Under the pieces are notes generated by a model. It made no database searches. It saw only the letters and a program-made list of their open reading frames with translations, and was not told where the DNA came from. A stretch of 64,000 nt of DNA from Caprimulgus europaeus (Eukaryota; Chordata; Aves; Caprimulgiformes; Caprimulgidae), in contig OU015550.1 of assembly GCA_907165065.1 (NCBI GenBank), positions 2,532,001 through 2,596,000 on the forward strand. The letters are read 5' to 3'. Made by a program: the position numbers and the translations under genes. Of this stretch, positions 47,740-61,020 are shown piece after piece. How positions within the stretch are numbered: the stretch's first letter is position 1; every line of letters begins with the position of its first letter.

Positions 47740-48060
47740 ATGAAAAATAATCTAATTTATTATAAAAGAAACCTGCAGCAATTCCCAGATCCAGTCGCCT
47801 CCGGCATCACAGGTCAGGAGGAGCTGGAAAGGGAGGGAAGCAGCTGCTTTGGGGATTATTAATGAGCAGGCAGTGATGGGAAAGGCGAGGATCAATTGAA
47901 ACAAAGGAGTTCAATGGTAAAAAGCAACGTTTGGGAGTGATGGGGAGTCCATTTCTTCAGCCGACTGTCGGAAACGCATCCTGTTAAACATCCATCAATT
48001 ATCCCAGCTTGCAAATGCATTAAAGTAATGAGGAATTATCCATCACATACACTTAAAGGC
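47740..48060. promoter_or_regulatory. Enhancer-like AT-rich island
   Basis: About 300 bases of markedly lower GC with clustered sites: GATTATTAATGAG, a SOX/TCF-type AACAAAGG at 47900-47907, and 'gcaaatgcattaaagtaatg' near 48011-48030. It lacks repeats and coding potential, as expected of a conserved noncoding element. Conservation itself is not shown here. Confidence 0.4.
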
Positions 48061-49928
48061 AGTGCCCTCCCCTGCCAGCCACCCTGCAAAGAGCCACTTC
48101 GGGAAGGGAAAATGGTCTGAAGGTGGGTGGAAGCACAGTGGGGACAGTGAGGAGGCCCTGGGGCTGCGTCCCCCAGAGCCTGATCCAGGCTGGAGGATGT
48201 TTCCCAGCTCCAGGGTCAGCTCCTGGCCTCGGCTGGTTCCTTCAGTACCTGTGTTCTCTTACAAGAGCTGCAGTGACACTGGCTGGGGTCGCCCATGGGC
48301 AGCCCACGTGCCTGCTCCATGCCTCAGTTTCCCCATCCCTCCTGTAGCACTGCCTGGGGCCACCCATGGGTGCTGCTCATGTCTGTGCCGTGTCCCCTGT
48401 CACCTCTATTCCCAGGAACAGAAGTAGCAGTGAGAGTGGTGTGTGGTCTGGTAGATAAATTCCCCAAAACCCCATCCTGTGCTGCTGCCTCCATCACCCA
48501 CACCCCTTGCACCCAGGACGGACCTGTGAAGGGGGGTGTGGGGAGGGGAAAGGGTCCTGCAGCCCCTTAGGGTGCTGATCCCTGGGCTGGAGGCACCAAG
48601 CAAAACATGAAAGCCTCTGGCTGGCAGGGTGCTGCCCTGCCAGCAGCAGGAGGGGGGTCTTGGGGCCTCGGTCACCCCAATAGGGTCTGGGGGCTGTGGG
48701 TCTGGGGGCTGTGGGTCCGGTTCCTGTGTGTGTAGGGATGAGCTCGTCCCCATGGTGGGTTTGGAAAGTGGCTGGAGCGCTGCCATGGCACAGCAGGACC
48801 TGAGCAAACAGGAGAATGAGGGATGTGTCCTGGCACTGGAGGGTCTGGGGTCGGTGGTCCTGGGGAATTAATAGGGTTTGACCCCTTCAATGCTGGATTT
48901 GGGGTCAGTCCAGGAGTTTTCCATCCTGGGTGATGTAAGCTTGTGGTGAGCCCTCGGACAAGGTTGCTGTGCTGTGATGTGAGGGGACACGTCCTCCTCC
49001 CCAGGGATGGGGCTGGGTTCATCAGGGCGTTCCCCCAGCAGCAGGATTTGGGGAGCCGGGGCTGCTCTGTGGTGCTTTGGTGTGGATTCTCTGATGTCTG
49101 ATGCTGTTGTTGTGGGCAGGCTCCTGCCTCTCCCTTCATTCTGAGGGAGGATTGAAGAACAGAAGATGGAGTTTCTCCGGCCTGTGCACCTGCCTGGTTC
49201 TTCTCAGCTCTGTAGGCATCACTTGTTTGGGGTTGGAGATGAGCAGCAGGTTCAGTCTCTGGGAGGAGGTGAGTGGATGGTCACAACCTGCGTTTCCATA
49301 AGGAATGGGGAGAAAAAACAGCTCCTGGGGTTGTCTTTCCCCCTTCCTGGGGTTGTCTTTCCTGGTATCTCCATCTCCCAAACCCCTCTGGAAGCCCCAT
49401 CCAGGCTCGGCAGTACCAGCCTGGGCTGGGTACCAGAGCAACTCTCCATCTGTGGCTTCGTGGCAAAGCTGAACCTTCCTGGGACAGTGCTCGGTCTGAT
49501 AATGGTGACTGCCATTAGGTGTCACAAGAGCATCAGGTCTTTGCTCTTCCTGGGAAGACAAGCAGTGACATGGGACAGCAGAGATGGGATGATGAAGTGG
49601 CCCTTGGGGTGGCACCTCAGAGCCGGAGATGCCCGGGGCAGGGGAGGTGAACTCCGGCTACTGGGAGGGGACCACATGTCCCTGTGATGCCACTGTCATC
49701 CCTGGAGGTCACCATCCTTCTACACCCAGCTATTGCTCAGCTGTCCCCTTCCCTGTCACCTTCTAGTGCTGGGGACAAGCAGGAGGTGGCAACAGGTTCC
49801 CGCTGTCCCACGCGTGGCCCTTCAAGAACCCACGTGTGTGTTATTGCACGAAAGCAAAAGCAGCGGCTGCTCTCGAGGAAGCGGCGGGTGCTGGCGCCCT
49901 GCTCAGCAACACAGCTCCTCCCTGCAGC

Positions 49929-49999
49929 CAGTGTCCTCCCAGTGTCCTCCCAGTGTCCTCCCAGTGTCCTCCCAGTGCCCTCCCAGTGCCCTCCCAGTG
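49929..49999. repeat. 11-bp minisatellite
   Basis: Six or seven copies of 'agtgtcctccc', the last ones with 'agtgccctccc'. Confidence 0.93.
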
Positions 50000-50861
50000 C
50001 CTGGGAGAAGCCAAAGGCTGAGGTATCTGCAAAAACACAGCACGTTTCTCCTTGTTTGGGATGTGTCTGGCCATGGAGGCTGCGAGGGGACAGCTGGGTG
50101 GCTCTGGGTGCCCACCCATGAGGGATGCTCTGGGGTTTGTCCTCTCCTGGGATTTCCACTCCACGCTCATTCCCAGTCCCATGCCACCTCCCGCTGTCCC
50201 ACACCAGTTGCAGGTGCTACCCTCAGATAATCTTCCAGAAATTTGCAATTCTTCCCCCAAACACCATTTCCCTCTTTAATGTTGTGACATGACCTGACAC
50301 AAAGCAGCGGCTGGGGTTCGGTGCCTCGATAAAGAGGCAAAAAAAAGCCTTTCTCTCCTCTCCAACACCAGGCACGAGGCTGCTGTGAGCTGATAAAGCC
50401 CAAACCACCGGCTTTCCCGGGAGAAGAACTGGAGTGGGAGCTGCCCCGGGGAGCACCTTGTCCCCTCCCTTCCCTGGAAGAGATGGAGGTGGTGGAGTGG
50501 GAGAGCCTCAAGCGCTGGACTGGGACGGCTTCCCAGCCTCGGGTGACCTCCCAGCATCACGTCATCACTCCCCACTTGGAGAGACTGAGTTCATGTCTGG
50601 CCTCCCCGGAGCTGGGGACTGTGCCTGGCCTGCCCGTCCCATCCCATGCCCAGACGCCAGGGTGATGGCCACCTCTGCAGTGCTGGCACCTTGGCTGGAT
50701 GTGGGCCCTGCATCTCCCCTGGGCACCTTGGTGGGATGCCACAGAGGTGTCACTGGGCATTGCACACCCCTGGTTCACCCCAAAACCCAGGGTGCAGGAC
50801 TCATGGCCTCAAGTTGCCATCCCTGGGCACACTGTGCCATGGGCTGGGAGGCATGGTGTGG

Positions 50862-51117
50862 GGCTGGCAGCATGGGGCTGGCAGCGTGGGGATGGCAGCG
50901 TGGGGCTGGCAGCATGGGGCTGGCAGCGTGGGGCTGGCAGTGTGGGGCTGGCAGCGTGGGGCTGGCAGCGTGGGGATGGCAGTGTGGGGCTGGCAGCGTG
51001 GGGCTGGCAGCGTGGGGATGGCAGCGTGGGGCTGGCAGCGTGGGGCTGGCAGCATGGGGATGGCAGTGTGGGGCTGGCAGCGTGGGGCTGGCAGCGTGGG
51101 GCTGGCAGCGTGGGGAT
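50862..51117. repeat. 14-bp minisatellite
   Basis: About eighteen copies of 'ggcagcgtggggct', with scattered 'gat', 'gtg' and 'cat' variants. Because 14 is not a multiple of three, all frames stay open and give Trp/Gly/Ala/Gln-rich repeats that are not real proteins. Confidence 0.96.
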
Positions 51118-52003
51118 GCTTTCCCCGTGACTCACAGAATTCCTCGCAGGTCAGGGTGGCTGGAGGACACCCCGCCAGCCCTCACTGCCCTCTGCCTGAA
51201 CTCTGCTGGCAAAGCAAGCGCCCCCCCATGCCAGATGCCGGGGTCCTGGGCCCTGTGGTCCCCCTGGGGTGACCCTGGGCGGGGATGAGGATGAGGATGG
51301 AGAGCCCGTGGGTGTATTCACACCAGCAAACCAGACTCTCTACAACCTGTGAGTTTCCTCTTCCACCACCAGTTCTGCAGAACCCCAAAGAGGAAGGGGC
51401 TGCACGATGTGGTCCCAGCCCCCAAGCACTCCTCAAGCTCTGCCTGGCTCCGTGCCTCAGTTTCCCTGTGCCAGGGCAAGGGGAAGCAGTGCTGACCCCT
51501 CTGATGCCATGCACGGAGGTGTTGCATGACTTTTAATTTACCTCCAGTAATTATTCCACACGAGGCCAGAAGGTTCCCATTGCTTCTCTCCTCCCAGCTC
51601 TTTTTGGGCACATCCCATCCCTGTTTGCTGCTCAGTTTTCCCCCTGCCTGAAATATTTCCCTTTATCTTTTCAACTTGAGCCCTTTGAATCCATTCCTGG
51701 GACCCTGGGGCTGCTCCACCCCTTGCACAACCCTGCCCCTCGCTGCATCCCACCACCCCTGGCCACCTCATCTCACCACCACCCAGGTTATATGCACGAG
51801 TGGGTCAGTTCTCTTCACTACTACAAACAATCCCTTGCTGAGCGGGACTGGGGCAGGATGAGTGCAGAGGAGCAGAGTCAGCGAGAGCGAAAGGGCCCGG
51901 CAGCACGTGAGCACCCGCCGCGGCCGCGGCCGGCGGCTGCCCCAGCGCTCAGCACGCAGGAATGCCGTGAGCTTGCAAAGTGGTTTCAGCGAGACGTTAT
52001 CTA

Positions 52004-52037
52004 ATGGAGGAGGAGGAGGAGGAGGAGGAGGAGGAGG
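52004..52037. repeat. (GGA)n trinucleotide repeat
   Basis: Ten uninterrupted GGA units followed by GGGTGAGGGTGG. Confidence 0.95.
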
Positions 52038-52555
52038 GTGAGGGTGGATTAAGCCAAACCCACAGCACCAGCTTTCAATTAAACCTGGTGAATTTATGGC
52101 TTCTAACACAGTAAACACACGGTCTGAGCAGCCCATGGGGTCCCGACCTGGTGATTCCCCTCTGTGCCCTGGTAGGTGAAGGGAGAAGCATCTCATGGGT
52201 GCTCACCCCATGGCAGCAAGAAACTCTCTGGGCTTTAAATTCTTTATTCCCATTCCAAGTGCAGGGAAATATGGGTGATGCTGCCATGGGTACTGTGCCC
52301 AAGAAGTGTCCCACCTCGGGGATCAGGGCTGTGGGGACAGGGAAAGGATGAACAGAGAGATGGAGACCTGGGAGAAGAAACATCCCAGCAGCAGCATCCA
52401 CTGGATGGGAGAGATGAAGAGTCCAAGGCTCTGGGTAACACAGCAGCACCCTGGGATGGAGGATGCTGTGGTCTGAGGGATGGCTGATGCTCGGTGCAGG
52501 CAATGCTGGTGCCAGGCTCAGCCCTCCCTGGCTGCTCGATGGTCTCCCCGCTCCA

Positions 52556-52805
52556 CATCACCCCTGCATCCATCATCCCTGCATCCATCCTGCACATCAT
52601 CCCTGCACCTCATCCCTGCACATCACCCCTGCATCCATCCTGTACATCACAGCCCTGCATCCATCACCCCTGCATCCATCCTGCACATCATCCCTGCACA
52701 TCACAGCCCTGCATCCATCCTGCACATCACCCCTGCATCCATCACCCCTGCATCCATCCTGCACATCATCCCTGCACATCATCCCTGCCTCAGCCCTGCA
52801 CATCT
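52556..52805. repeat. 12-bp-based composite minisatellite
   Basis: Alternating 'catccctgca' and 'catcctgcacat' modules, with 'cacagccctgcatccat' variants that form higher-order repeats. Confidence 0.95.
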
Positions 52806-53014
52806 GTGTTTTGGTTTGCAGGTGGGCTGAAAAGAAACCGATTCCTGGCTGCTCTTGTTCTTCACCTGCTTGGTAAAGTGAAGCAGCAGTGAAGCAAACA
52901 GGGTGCTGGGTTCATGGGTGCTGGGTTCGTGGGTGCTGGCCCACTGCAGAAGCGCCTGGGCTCTCTCGAGATGCCACTGCCTGGCAAAGCCAGCACGTTT
53001 AAGGAGCAGTATTT

Positions 53015-53070
53015 ACAGTTGGACTTGATGATCTTAAAGGTCTTTCCCAATTAAAACAATTTTATGATCA
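53015..53070 (+). mobile_element. CR1 LINE 3' terminal scrap
   Basis: 'acagttggacttgatgatc', then 'ttaaaggtctttcccaa' and 'attttatgatcat' match the last bases of CR1 elements. It is only about 55 bases long and diverged. Confidence 0.75.
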
Positions 53071-56000
53071 TGCCTGCATCAGTCCTGCACATCCCGGTGC
53101 CTCAGTTTCCCCCTTGGAGCAGGGAAGGGCGCAGGGTTTCTGTGGGTGGCAGGAGAAGGGCGAGCCGGGTGAGCTGGATGAGCCAAGAGAGGATCTCGCA
53201 ACCGAGGCCGGGAGCATCCTACTGGCACTGCGGGCTGGGTGTGAGGTGCACCCACACGTGTGCCAGGACACGCCTGGCACCCACTGCCAGCAGCCTGGCT
53301 CTGCCTGGCCACCTCCTACGCCTGAGACGGAGGAGATGGCAGCAGCCCCTCACCCCACAGCAAAGGGGTCTGGTGGGACCATTTACCACCCTGACCCCAG
53401 CACTCCCGGGCACCCAAGGCTGCCCAAGCCCTGGAGGAGACATGAGCATCACGCTGATCCCTGGCTGTGGGAGATGAGGCTGCGGTACCCAGGGTGGTGA
53501 CACGGGTGGCAGCACAGCCTCCCCATGCCACAGCAGCACCTGCACCCCGGATGCAGGCACCTGGCCAAGAAGGTGACAGAGGAGCCCAGCAAGGCTGTTG
53601 GGGTGACGTCCCAGCATCGCTGCTGACGTCTGCTGGAGGGAAAAGCCCTTCCTAGAGCAAATAAGCGGCTGGGCTGTGCAAACCCGGCTCGGCGGGTGTC
53701 TCCGGGCAGGTATCTGGGTCCCATCTGGCCGCTGTTTACCTGCCCGCTGGAATCCACCCTGCAAACTTCCTCCTCGTACGGCCCAGATAAGGCAAAGGAG
53801 CCGTGCTCAGCCCCACACCGGCCTCGCAGGGAGGACCCCAGCACCCCAGCTTCACTGCTGACCCCGAGCCAGTGGGTCAGGGGAGCGGTGATCCCCCAGG
53901 GATGCTCTGGGCCCTGCACAGGGCAGTGCTGTGGGCAACAGAGTGGAACCAAACAGAGTTTTGGGTGATGCCAGCACCCAGCACCCAGCCCTTGATGGGT
54001 CTCCAAGCCCAGAGCTGAGCCTTTGCTAACACCAGCCCAACGCTGAGCACCCCAGGACCTGCAAACCAGCGTCCAGGCAGCAGGCAGCGCTGCTGGGTCC
54101 CTTTCCAGGAGGCTTTGGGCAGGTGATGGCATCCTTGTCGCTGCCTCAGTTTCCCCTTTGGCTGTGTTCACCTGCCCCATACGTCCCTCCCTGACCCACG
54201 GCACCAGCTTCTCCGGCGTGCAGGGACCTGCCACCACGCGGGGAGGGGACCGGCCAGGTACGCGCCCGGTCATTGCGCTGCCTGACTCAGCAGGACCCTG
54301 CCTGCCACTTCCAGGGCTGGTGCCTCCAAAAGCAGCTGGGACTGCTCAGCCCCTCGGCACAAACAGAAGCCACCAGCTCCAGGCATGAAGGGGACTGAAA
54401 AGTCCCCGGCCCACTCCCATCCTATCCCCTCCCACAACTTGCACCGAGGTTCAATATCCATCCCACGGGACAAGGAGCCCAGCAGGTGCCTGGCCACAAG
54501 CACAGCCCCATGGTTCAGCCCCTGGGACCCACCAGCCCTTTTGTGGGTGCTGCCAAGGAGATGAGGGATGCCTGCTTCTCCTCACTCCCCTGCTCCATGT
54601 TTTACAAAGAACTTTCCAGCATGATCTTTACTACTCAGGTGGCTGGATGAGGGGAAATAAGGCTGAGAACTGACACACTTCATTACACCTGGCAGTGAAA
54701 CACATCCACGTTCTCTTCTAGCCAGCACCTAGGGTTTGCAGCGCTCAGGGCTGTGTTTCCACCTTTACAGAGCAGGGAGAGGGGGTGGGAGAAACTGAGG
54801 CAGGGGAAGCAGGTCCCTGCCAGGCGATGCTGTGGCGGAAGGATGGCGGCAGAGCGGGGAGCGAACCCGTCCCCAGCCCCGCGCTCGGCAGCGCGTGTTG
54901 TGAAAGCCGACGGTTATCAGCGCGCCGGCGTCACGCTCGGAGCAAGCGGCTTCCAGGAAAGGAAGGAAGTGTGGGGTCACCCAGCCCCGCTGCCGCCCTT
55001 TTCCAGCAAACAGCCCGGGCCTGCTGATAACGGGGCCGTGCCACCGGCCGTGCCACCGGCCCCGCAGGAATTCGGGGCCGACAGCCGCACGCGCTGCCCA
55101 AAATGTGAGATTTCCCCCCATTTCCTCTCCCATCCAAACCAGTCACGGTGCTGGGGCAGCAGCGGCTGGTGCCCGGCTCCTGTGTGGGGTACAGAGCAGC
55201 ATCACACGTTGGCAATGCTCCAGTTCCACCCCAGTGCTTCTTACTGGTGGGAATTGGGAGTTACTGGGCTGGGTTTGCTCCCAGGCTGTGTGGGGGGTGT
55301 GGGAAGATGCTTGGGGATGTGTTTCCCACTGGGCTGTCCAGCACAAGGTGGGTGACCCCAGTGTAAGGTTGAACTGGGATGCAGCAGGGTAAGGGGGTGC
55401 GATGGGGAGCTCTGGGTCCTCTTCCACCACCTCCCATTGGACACAGACCCGGAGATCAGCAAACCAGCCAGGCACTGGGCAGTCCCACCCAACTAACGGG
55501 GTCCTGGAGCAGCACCGGGGCAGGACCCGACCCCCTGCCACCACCCTGCCACGCAAAGTGCCCCAGGAGAGAGCAGGGACTGGAGCCTGGAGCCTGCTCC
55601 ACCCTGATGCTGAGAATAATTACATGATTATGGGATTTGGAAGCAAAGTGCAGATGAATCTCTGATCTCGTTAGGTTGTGTTTTACCATCTGCTCTGTAC
55701 AGGCAGGAAAAGCTCTCGCCCCACTGCGCAACCAGAGAGGTGATGGAAAAGCCCAGGGAGAGCCAGAGCCCCGCGGCACGGCAGGACCGGGGTGCATCAA
55801 GACATGGGTGCTTTAGGAAAGGGGTGCACTGGGACCCGAGCACGTCAGGACAAGCGGATGCCACCCAAGGCACCAGCTGTCACCCACAGCCACCTGCCCC
55901 AGCCCCAATTCCTGGAAGCCAGGCTGGATCCGGCTCGGTGCCGGGCAGGGCTGCGCTGGGACTCCTCCTTTGACCAACATGGGCAGGAGATGGTGGCAAC

Positions 56001-58517
56001 AGCCCCACACTCCCCAGGGGCTGCGGGGGGGAGATGTTGGGGTTCAAGCCACAGAAAGAGGTTTATTATAGTCCAGGTAGGATAATGAGATTGAGGGACT
56101 GGACTGAGGACATGCAGGGAGGTCTGTGGCAGAGGAGAGGATGGTCCCACATCTCCTGGGCTCCTTGAGGGTTTCCCTCCAGCTTCTCCACTCAGGGATT
56201 TTTTTCCAAGCAGGCAGGGAGGGCGAGATCTGCCTTTTATTACGCTCTTGCTGAGAGCCCCACACCTGCCCCAGCAGCCTGGGTGCAGCATCAGGCCCAG
56301 CCCTTGCAGCAGGGCTGCTCCAAACCTCCACAGCCAGCAAGGGGAGAGCCTGCTCTGCAGCCTGCCCTCCTGGGAACGGGGCTGGGTTTCCACTGGGATT
56401 TCTCCAGGCTCAGGGAAACACCTTGGCTCAGCTCACTCCAGCACCCAGAGCCCCCCAGGGTGATGCTGGGACAACAACTGGTACCCAGGGACCTCTGTGT
56501 CCCCAATAGGGCTGAGCCACCAGCACCAAGAGTCAGCTCCTGCATGTTGTGGGCATCACAGGGAGTGGGGGACAGTCCCCCTTCACCCCCATCACCCTGG
56601 GGTGTGGGGGGTCCCAATGTCCAGTTGAGTTGTGCAAAGGGATGAAGGCCAAACCAAATTGCCCATGGCTGCTCCCAGGGATCACTGCTGTGACCTGTCC
56701 ATCCCATCTCCACACCATCCACTCCACGTGGCAATTCAGCCTCAGTTTGGGAATAGTGTCCGGCCTCCCAGGAGCCTCCCGGGAGCCTCCACTTTTCCAG
56801 CCACAGACAAAACCCTCTCCTGCTCACCCCACGCTCTCCCCGGCCGCGTGTCGGCTAAAGGCCCAGGAAGAGATGAAAGGGATTTCCCGGCTGACCTCCT
56901 CACCCCACACTATTTGCACCTTCTTTCCCGCACACAGACAGACATTTTTCCCATGCTCAGGGGGTCAGAGCCCTCCCTGCACTCCCGGTCGGAGCAATGC
57001 CAGGAATGTACCTGGGAATAGGCAAGGCTTTGCAGGGTGGAGGGGGAAGAGGAGAGCTGGGCACCCTGCAGTCCCCCATCAGCCACCAAAATCATTTTTA
57101 TAACCTTTAAATGGTGTTTTTTGCATGCAAACGCTCTGCAGAAGGAAACTCATTCTGCAGGGAAGGGCTGGGGGTGCCCAGCCTTGGATGTAGCTGTATT
57201 TTGTGTCCTTTCTCCCAGGTGATGTCACCCAGGTTGTCAGCCCATGCTGCTGGTCACCAGGTCAGATCCTGAGTCCCCAGGCACAGTCATGGGTCCCACC
57301 TGGGTGCAGGGTCTCACCCAGCACAGCCAACAGTGCAGGTGCACCCACTCAACCTCCTCTGAACAGCACTCGGGCTGAGCTCATCCACATCTGCCCTGGC
57401 TTGCAAACTATTTTTTGCTCTTTCATCCCTTTTTTGGGGTGGAATAAGCCCATCTCCCCAATCTAGCCTTCCCCCTGTGCCTCAGTTTCCCTGGGTTAAA
57501 TGAAGGAGAACGGCCTGTCCCTGGCACATTCCTCCTGGAAGTGGAGCCTGGTTGCCCACAGCACATCTTGGTGTCTGCCATCGCAGGGCAAGCAGCCGGG
57601 TCCGATCCTGCAGCATCCCATGGTCCCCTCTGTGACAGTCCCCTCCTGGCTGTCATATCAGAGACAGAGGATAATGAGGAGAGAAATGGATTTCCCTCCT
57701 CATCTTCCTTCCCACCTTGACCTTGCACCACCCAAAAGAGGGATAAAGGGGAAATGAAAATGAAATGTTTTGGGACAAAACCTGCACCATGGCTGTGGGA
57801 TGATCCCAGGTGATGCCCAGGTCTGGGGGCTGCTCCTGTCATCCCCCGCACCCAGACATGACACCCAGCCTGTGCCCCCTGCAGAGCACCCTGTGTCTCT
57901 GGCTGTCCCCCTCCCCGCTGCTCATGCCCCCTCTCCTGCCCCTTTCCCGGGCACCTCGTGGGTGGCACCAGCCCGCTGGGAGAAGTGGATTTTCCTGCCT
58001 GTGTACAGGGATGATCCGAGCGTCTGGAACTCAGGGGGACAGAGCAGGTGGAAAAACTCCTGGGGCCATGGGAGGACATGGAGGGGAAGCCAGGCCAGGC
58101 ACCCCAGGACACACCACACATGCAGGGGACCTCGCTGTGGAGGGGCTCTCAGGGAGGAACCCACGCAGGAGTGAGGGGCAATCGCCCCGCTCTGCTTGCT
58201 GGTGACGGGATGTGGGCGATGCATGGCCTGGGGCCCCCACTGTCACCCCACTACATCCTTCTTGCTCACCTTTTTCTGTTTGCTTGTAAACAGCAGCCCT
58301 TGGGTAACATTTTGAATCCCTCGCCTCTTGGCTGTTATTCATCCCCAGCTAACCTTCAAGCCTCCCCCTTTTTCCCTGCGAGGCACCCCCAGAGCAGAGG
58401 AAATTCCTCAGCCCTGACGTGATGTGAAACACGAGCAGCTCGGCCCCAGCCGCCCCTTTCCCTGCCCCAACCTCGTCGAGGCCATTTCCCAACCCAGGTT
58501 TCCCCATAGCATCCCCC

Positions 58518-58565
58518 TCCCCTTTTTTTTTTTCTTCTTTTTTTTTTTCTCTCTCTTTTTTTTTC
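58518..58565. repeat. Poly-T tracts
   Basis: T runs separated by CTTC and CTCTCTC. Confidence 0.85.
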
Positions 58566-59984
58566 CCAACCACCCTTTTCTGCTTTAGACATTGTAACCC
58601 GAGAGGCTGGAAATGCAGTTCCTTTCATCTTCCATTTCCCACATCCTGAGAGTCTGGGGAGAAGGAGCCCACCCAGATAAAGGAATCCCAAATATGTGGC
58701 TCCCTCCACCTCCCCGATCCCCCCCGCCGCCCCCCGTGTGGCTCCATTCACAAAGCAGATTAGCCATGCTGCCGCCTCCGCGCACACCTCGCCCCAAAAG
58801 CCCGCGCTAAAACCCAACGCACAGCACCCAAAAAATTAAATTAAGAAGAAGAAATCCCCACATCTGCTCCTCCTGGGATGCAGGATGGGTCCCGACATCT
58901 CCTGTCCCACTCACAGGTCCCATCACTTTGCTAAGGCAACAGAGATCAGCACCCAAAGGTCCAGGACTGGGTGCTGGCTTAGAGGGGTTTTGGGGTGCTC
59001 CAAGACACCAGCGAGGACATTTCCCCTCCCTGAACTCGGGTGACTCCAGCCCAGGATGGGACATGTGGTTCCCAAGCTATCCCTGCTGCATTGGGGTCTC
59101 AGCTGGGTTTGGGGTGACCCCTGGGTCCCAGAGGGTGGGGAGAGGATGGGAAGCAGCACCCAGCCAGCACCCTGAGGCTGTGTTAGCTCCTGGCATCCAT
59201 GATCTCGATCCACACCTGGAGGAGCCCAGCACCTTTCTGTGCACCCCGGGATCGGCCACATCCTGCAGGGTGATGCCCATTGCACCGCGATGACACCGGG
59301 GAACACACACAGAGTTTATTGCATTCCCAAAGTCACCTGGGAGACCCCCAAGGTGACTTTTCACTGCCATAGAGGTGACCTGAAGCAGGTGACAGCACGT
59401 TGAGGGTGTCCCAACCACGGCACCCATTGCCTGGGCGAGGGCAGCACCCGCTTCCTCGCCGGTGCGGCCAGGGATTGCTCACCACGCGTAGGTGGGAGCA
59501 TCTTTGCTGGCCAGGCTGAGGAAGGTTTCACCTTTCCCTGAGGACTGGCAGGTCCCTGCTGCTGCTTCACCCCACGCCCTGGACCAGCCAGTTCTGCGGG
59601 CGACCGAGCCCGAGCAGAAGGAGCCACGGGAGACGCAGCCAAGGTCACACAATGACTCCAAGCTCATGGTAGGAAAACCACAGCCCTTCTGTGTCACGGC
59701 TTTACTCGCCCCGCGATCCTCCCCTCCCTCCTTCAGGGATGCTGTCCCCTCCGGAGGGGGATGCTCATGGGGCTGATACAGGGTTGTGCTCCTGGCTTGA
59801 CATTGACCTTGCTATGTTGTCTGCAGGACATGGGTGGAAACCTCAATTTTAACCCTCCATGGGCTGCAAATGTGCTCCACCTCCACCCCAGGGCCTCCTG
59901 GGCAACAAATTACCCCTCTCTTCCCTCCTGGGTATCGCCCTGGCCCTCCCCATTTTCACCTATTTGTTAATTGTGCTGGCGGGG

Positions 59985-60180
59985 AAGGCGAGGGGGAGGA
60001 AATACAAAAAGTAAACTGCGAAAGCAACACTGCAGCTCCAAGGGCCCAGCACAGCAATCAAGCGATAAAGCAGTAATTAAGCCTGATTATCATGCAAGGC
60101 AGCCCCGGTTAGACTGGAATGCCGCTGAAGAGCCCGAAAGCTGCCGGGATTGTTTGCAGTGCTGTGAACTGATCTTTTGA
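59985..60180. promoter_or_regulatory. Enhancer-like island
   Basis: Lower-GC unique block with GCGATAAAGCAGTAATTAAGCC (within 60061-60085, GATA- and homeodomain-like) and 'gatcttttgatg'. It is about 3 kb upstream of the PIM1 start. No coding potential is seen. Confidence 0.35.
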
Positions 60181-60904
60181 TGTCTGCTGGGAGCTCTTCT
60201 CCTGCAGATCTACCACCAGCACCATGTGCCACCCTTGGGGTCCTGCTTCTCCCCAGGCATGGTCCCACTTTTTTTCCTCCTTCCAAGCCTTGGGCAATTT
60301 TTAGCTCAGAGGAGACTCAGGCCAAGGGTTGGGTTTGTCCCAGGGGTGGAAAGAGACAGCTTAGCTCAGGGATGATGCTGCCTGGCCAGGGCAGGACCTG
60401 CAGTCCTGCTTGGACATCCCTGTGACCATGCAAGCACAAGGCTGCTAAAAAAATGTGAGCTGCTCTCCTGCACCCTCCGCCCTCGGTGGCTTTCATCCCG
60501 GAGGAAGAGGGTTGGGAAAAGAGGCGATTCCTCCGGATGAGGGCAAAGTGGGGAGCAAGCAGGGATGGGGTTTGTTTCACGTTTGCTTGAATGCCTGACA
60601 CATCCCAATGGCTTTGCCTGGGCTGGTGGGGAGAAAGGTGAGTATGTGGGATGGGCTTGAGGGGAAAAGGTGGTTCCCAGCTCTAGTTTGGGGTCACTTG
60701 GGGAACAGGGAGGTGTTTGAGTGGGTTATTCTGGAAACAGATGGATACGGCTGGGAAATGGGGCCACATCCCCACTCCGCATGGCCGGGACATGGAGAAA
60801 TGCCCCCCCCCCATCACCTCCAAACCGGGGTTTTTTCCCCATCCCAGAGGGGCTCCAACCCCTCCGCACCAGCAGGAAGAGGCGGCCGCTGACTCAGTCC
60901 CCTG

Positions 60905-61020
60905 GGGCAATTAGCACTTGGGCAGGTTTACGCACAAGGATGATTTAGCCCCAGATCATCCGGGTTGTAAGAGACGCTGCTCCCTTCGAGGACGCTAATT
61001 AGCAGGTTTGGGCAGAGCGA
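60905..61020. promoter_or_regulatory. Enhancer-like island
   Basis: Two CTAATTAG/CAATTAGC-type sites (60907-60915 and 60996-61003) about 90 bases apart flank a GATGATTTAGCC segment. Confidence 0.3.

Noticed and set aside
50434..51288. 284-codon frame with Trp-Gly-Ala repeats
   Set aside because: It is the 14-bp minisatellite read through; no splice or homology support.
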